Below are positions 23,714 through 23,922 of a DNA stretch of 23,922 nucleotides, one piece after another (position 1 is the stretch's first letter; the number at the start of each line of letters is the position of its first letter). This DNA comes from Fidelibacterota bacterium (lineage in GTDB: Bacteria > Fidelibacterota > JAANXI01). The notes below the pieces were generated by a model that was not told the DNA's origin, made no database searches, and saw only the letters and a program-made list of their open reading frames with translations. The position numbers were made by a program, and so were the translations under genes. The DNA lies in NCBI GenBank assembly GCA_018263365.1, contig JAANXI010000098.1, positions 1 through 23,922 of the forward strand, read 5' to 3'.

Positions 23714-23922
23714 ATGAGTACTCGCAAAGTTCGGGCTCCCCGGGGAACGGAATTACACTGTAAAGGCTGGCATCAGGAAGCAGCCATGCGCATGATTATG
23801 AACAACCTCGATCCTGAGGTGGCGGAAAAACCGGATGAACTTATCGTGTACGGCGGCAGCGGAAAAGCCGCACGTAACTGGGAATCATTTGATGCGATCG
23901 TGTCGACACTCAAATCGTTGGA
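23714..23922 (+). CDS. hutU: Urocanate hydratase, N-terminal part (3' end outside window)
   Basis: Urocanase adds water to urocanate to give imidazolone propionate in the second step of histidine breakdown, using bound NAD+. The visible 69 codons match the start of the family: R-A-P-R-G-T-E-L, W-H-Q-E-A-A-M-R-M-I-M-N-N-L-D-P-E-V-A, then VVYGG-like LIVYGGSGKAARNWESFDAI. The ATG has AAGGAG at 23702-23707. The 129-nt gap before it is AT-rich; TATAGA at 23661-23666 could be part of a promoter, but no clear -35 is seen. No other hut gene is in view. Confidence 0.93.
   Translation, partial: MSTRKVRAPRGTELHCKGWHQEAAMRMIMNNLDPEVAEKPDELIVYGGSGKAARNWESFDAIVSTLKSL

Overview
This window is a conserved housekeeping block from a Gram-negative bacterium, most likely of the FCB superphylum (Marinimicrobia/Calditrichota/Bacteroidota side). 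Three features support that placement. The FtsK motor has a short insertion after its V-D-P-K-K motif like Bacteroidota FtsK, and ftsK sits next to lolA. EF-Tu carries the FCB-like stretch EFDSIDNAPEEKERGI (here with RDFDSID). The window also has LolA and a NusG paralogue of the UpxY/RfaH kind. The phylum is an inference; no 16S gene is present. Almost everything is on the + strand.

Region 1 (1-1632) is the C-terminal motor of FtsK, cut by the window edge. Region 2 (about 1725-5971) is a tight five-gene run, lolA - NusG paralogue - gmhB - ddl - cysS, in which every junction overlaps or is 2 nt apart. It joins outer-membrane lipoprotein transport, a specialised transcription elongation factor, LPS heptose synthesis, peptidoglycan precursor synthesis and tRNA charging. 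Region 3 (5972-6599) has no protein gene. It holds a promoter-like site, an intrinsic terminator, tRNA-Thr(TGT), tRNA-Tyr(GTA), tRNA-Gly(TCC), a boxA-like motif, a hairpin and tRNA-Thr(GGT).

Region 4 (6600-22372) is tuf followed without a break by the complete S10, spc and alpha ribosomal clusters: rpsJ-rplC-rplD-rplW-rplB-rpsS-rplV-rpsC-rplP-rpmC-rpsQ, then rplN-rplX-rplE-rpsN-rpsH-rplF-rplR-rpsE-rpmD-rplO-secY-map-infA-rpmJ, then rpsM-rpsK-rpsD-rpoA-rplQ. No ribosomal gene expected in these three blocks is missing; adk is absent between secY and map. Region 5 (22388-23922) holds a secreted glycosyl-hydrolase-like (GHL10) protein and the start of hutU (urocanate hydratase), cut by the window edge.

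I found no mobile element, CRISPR array, prophage or obvious new multi-gene system; the gene content is ordinary. The points worth a second look concern arrangement and regulation. (i) The tRNA(Thr-Tyr-Gly-Thr)-tufB context is joined directly to rpsJ, as if the secE-to-fusA segment was lost between two tuf copies. (ii) tuf has strikingly higher GC and different codon use than its neighbours. (iii) A perfect 9-bp intrinsic terminator lies inside the signal-peptide codons of the GHL10 gene. (iv) All TTG start codons in the ribosomal run fall on 30S-protein or IF1 genes. (v) A boxA-like antitermination site lies in the tRNA leader. (vi) A NusG paralogue is embedded in an envelope operon.
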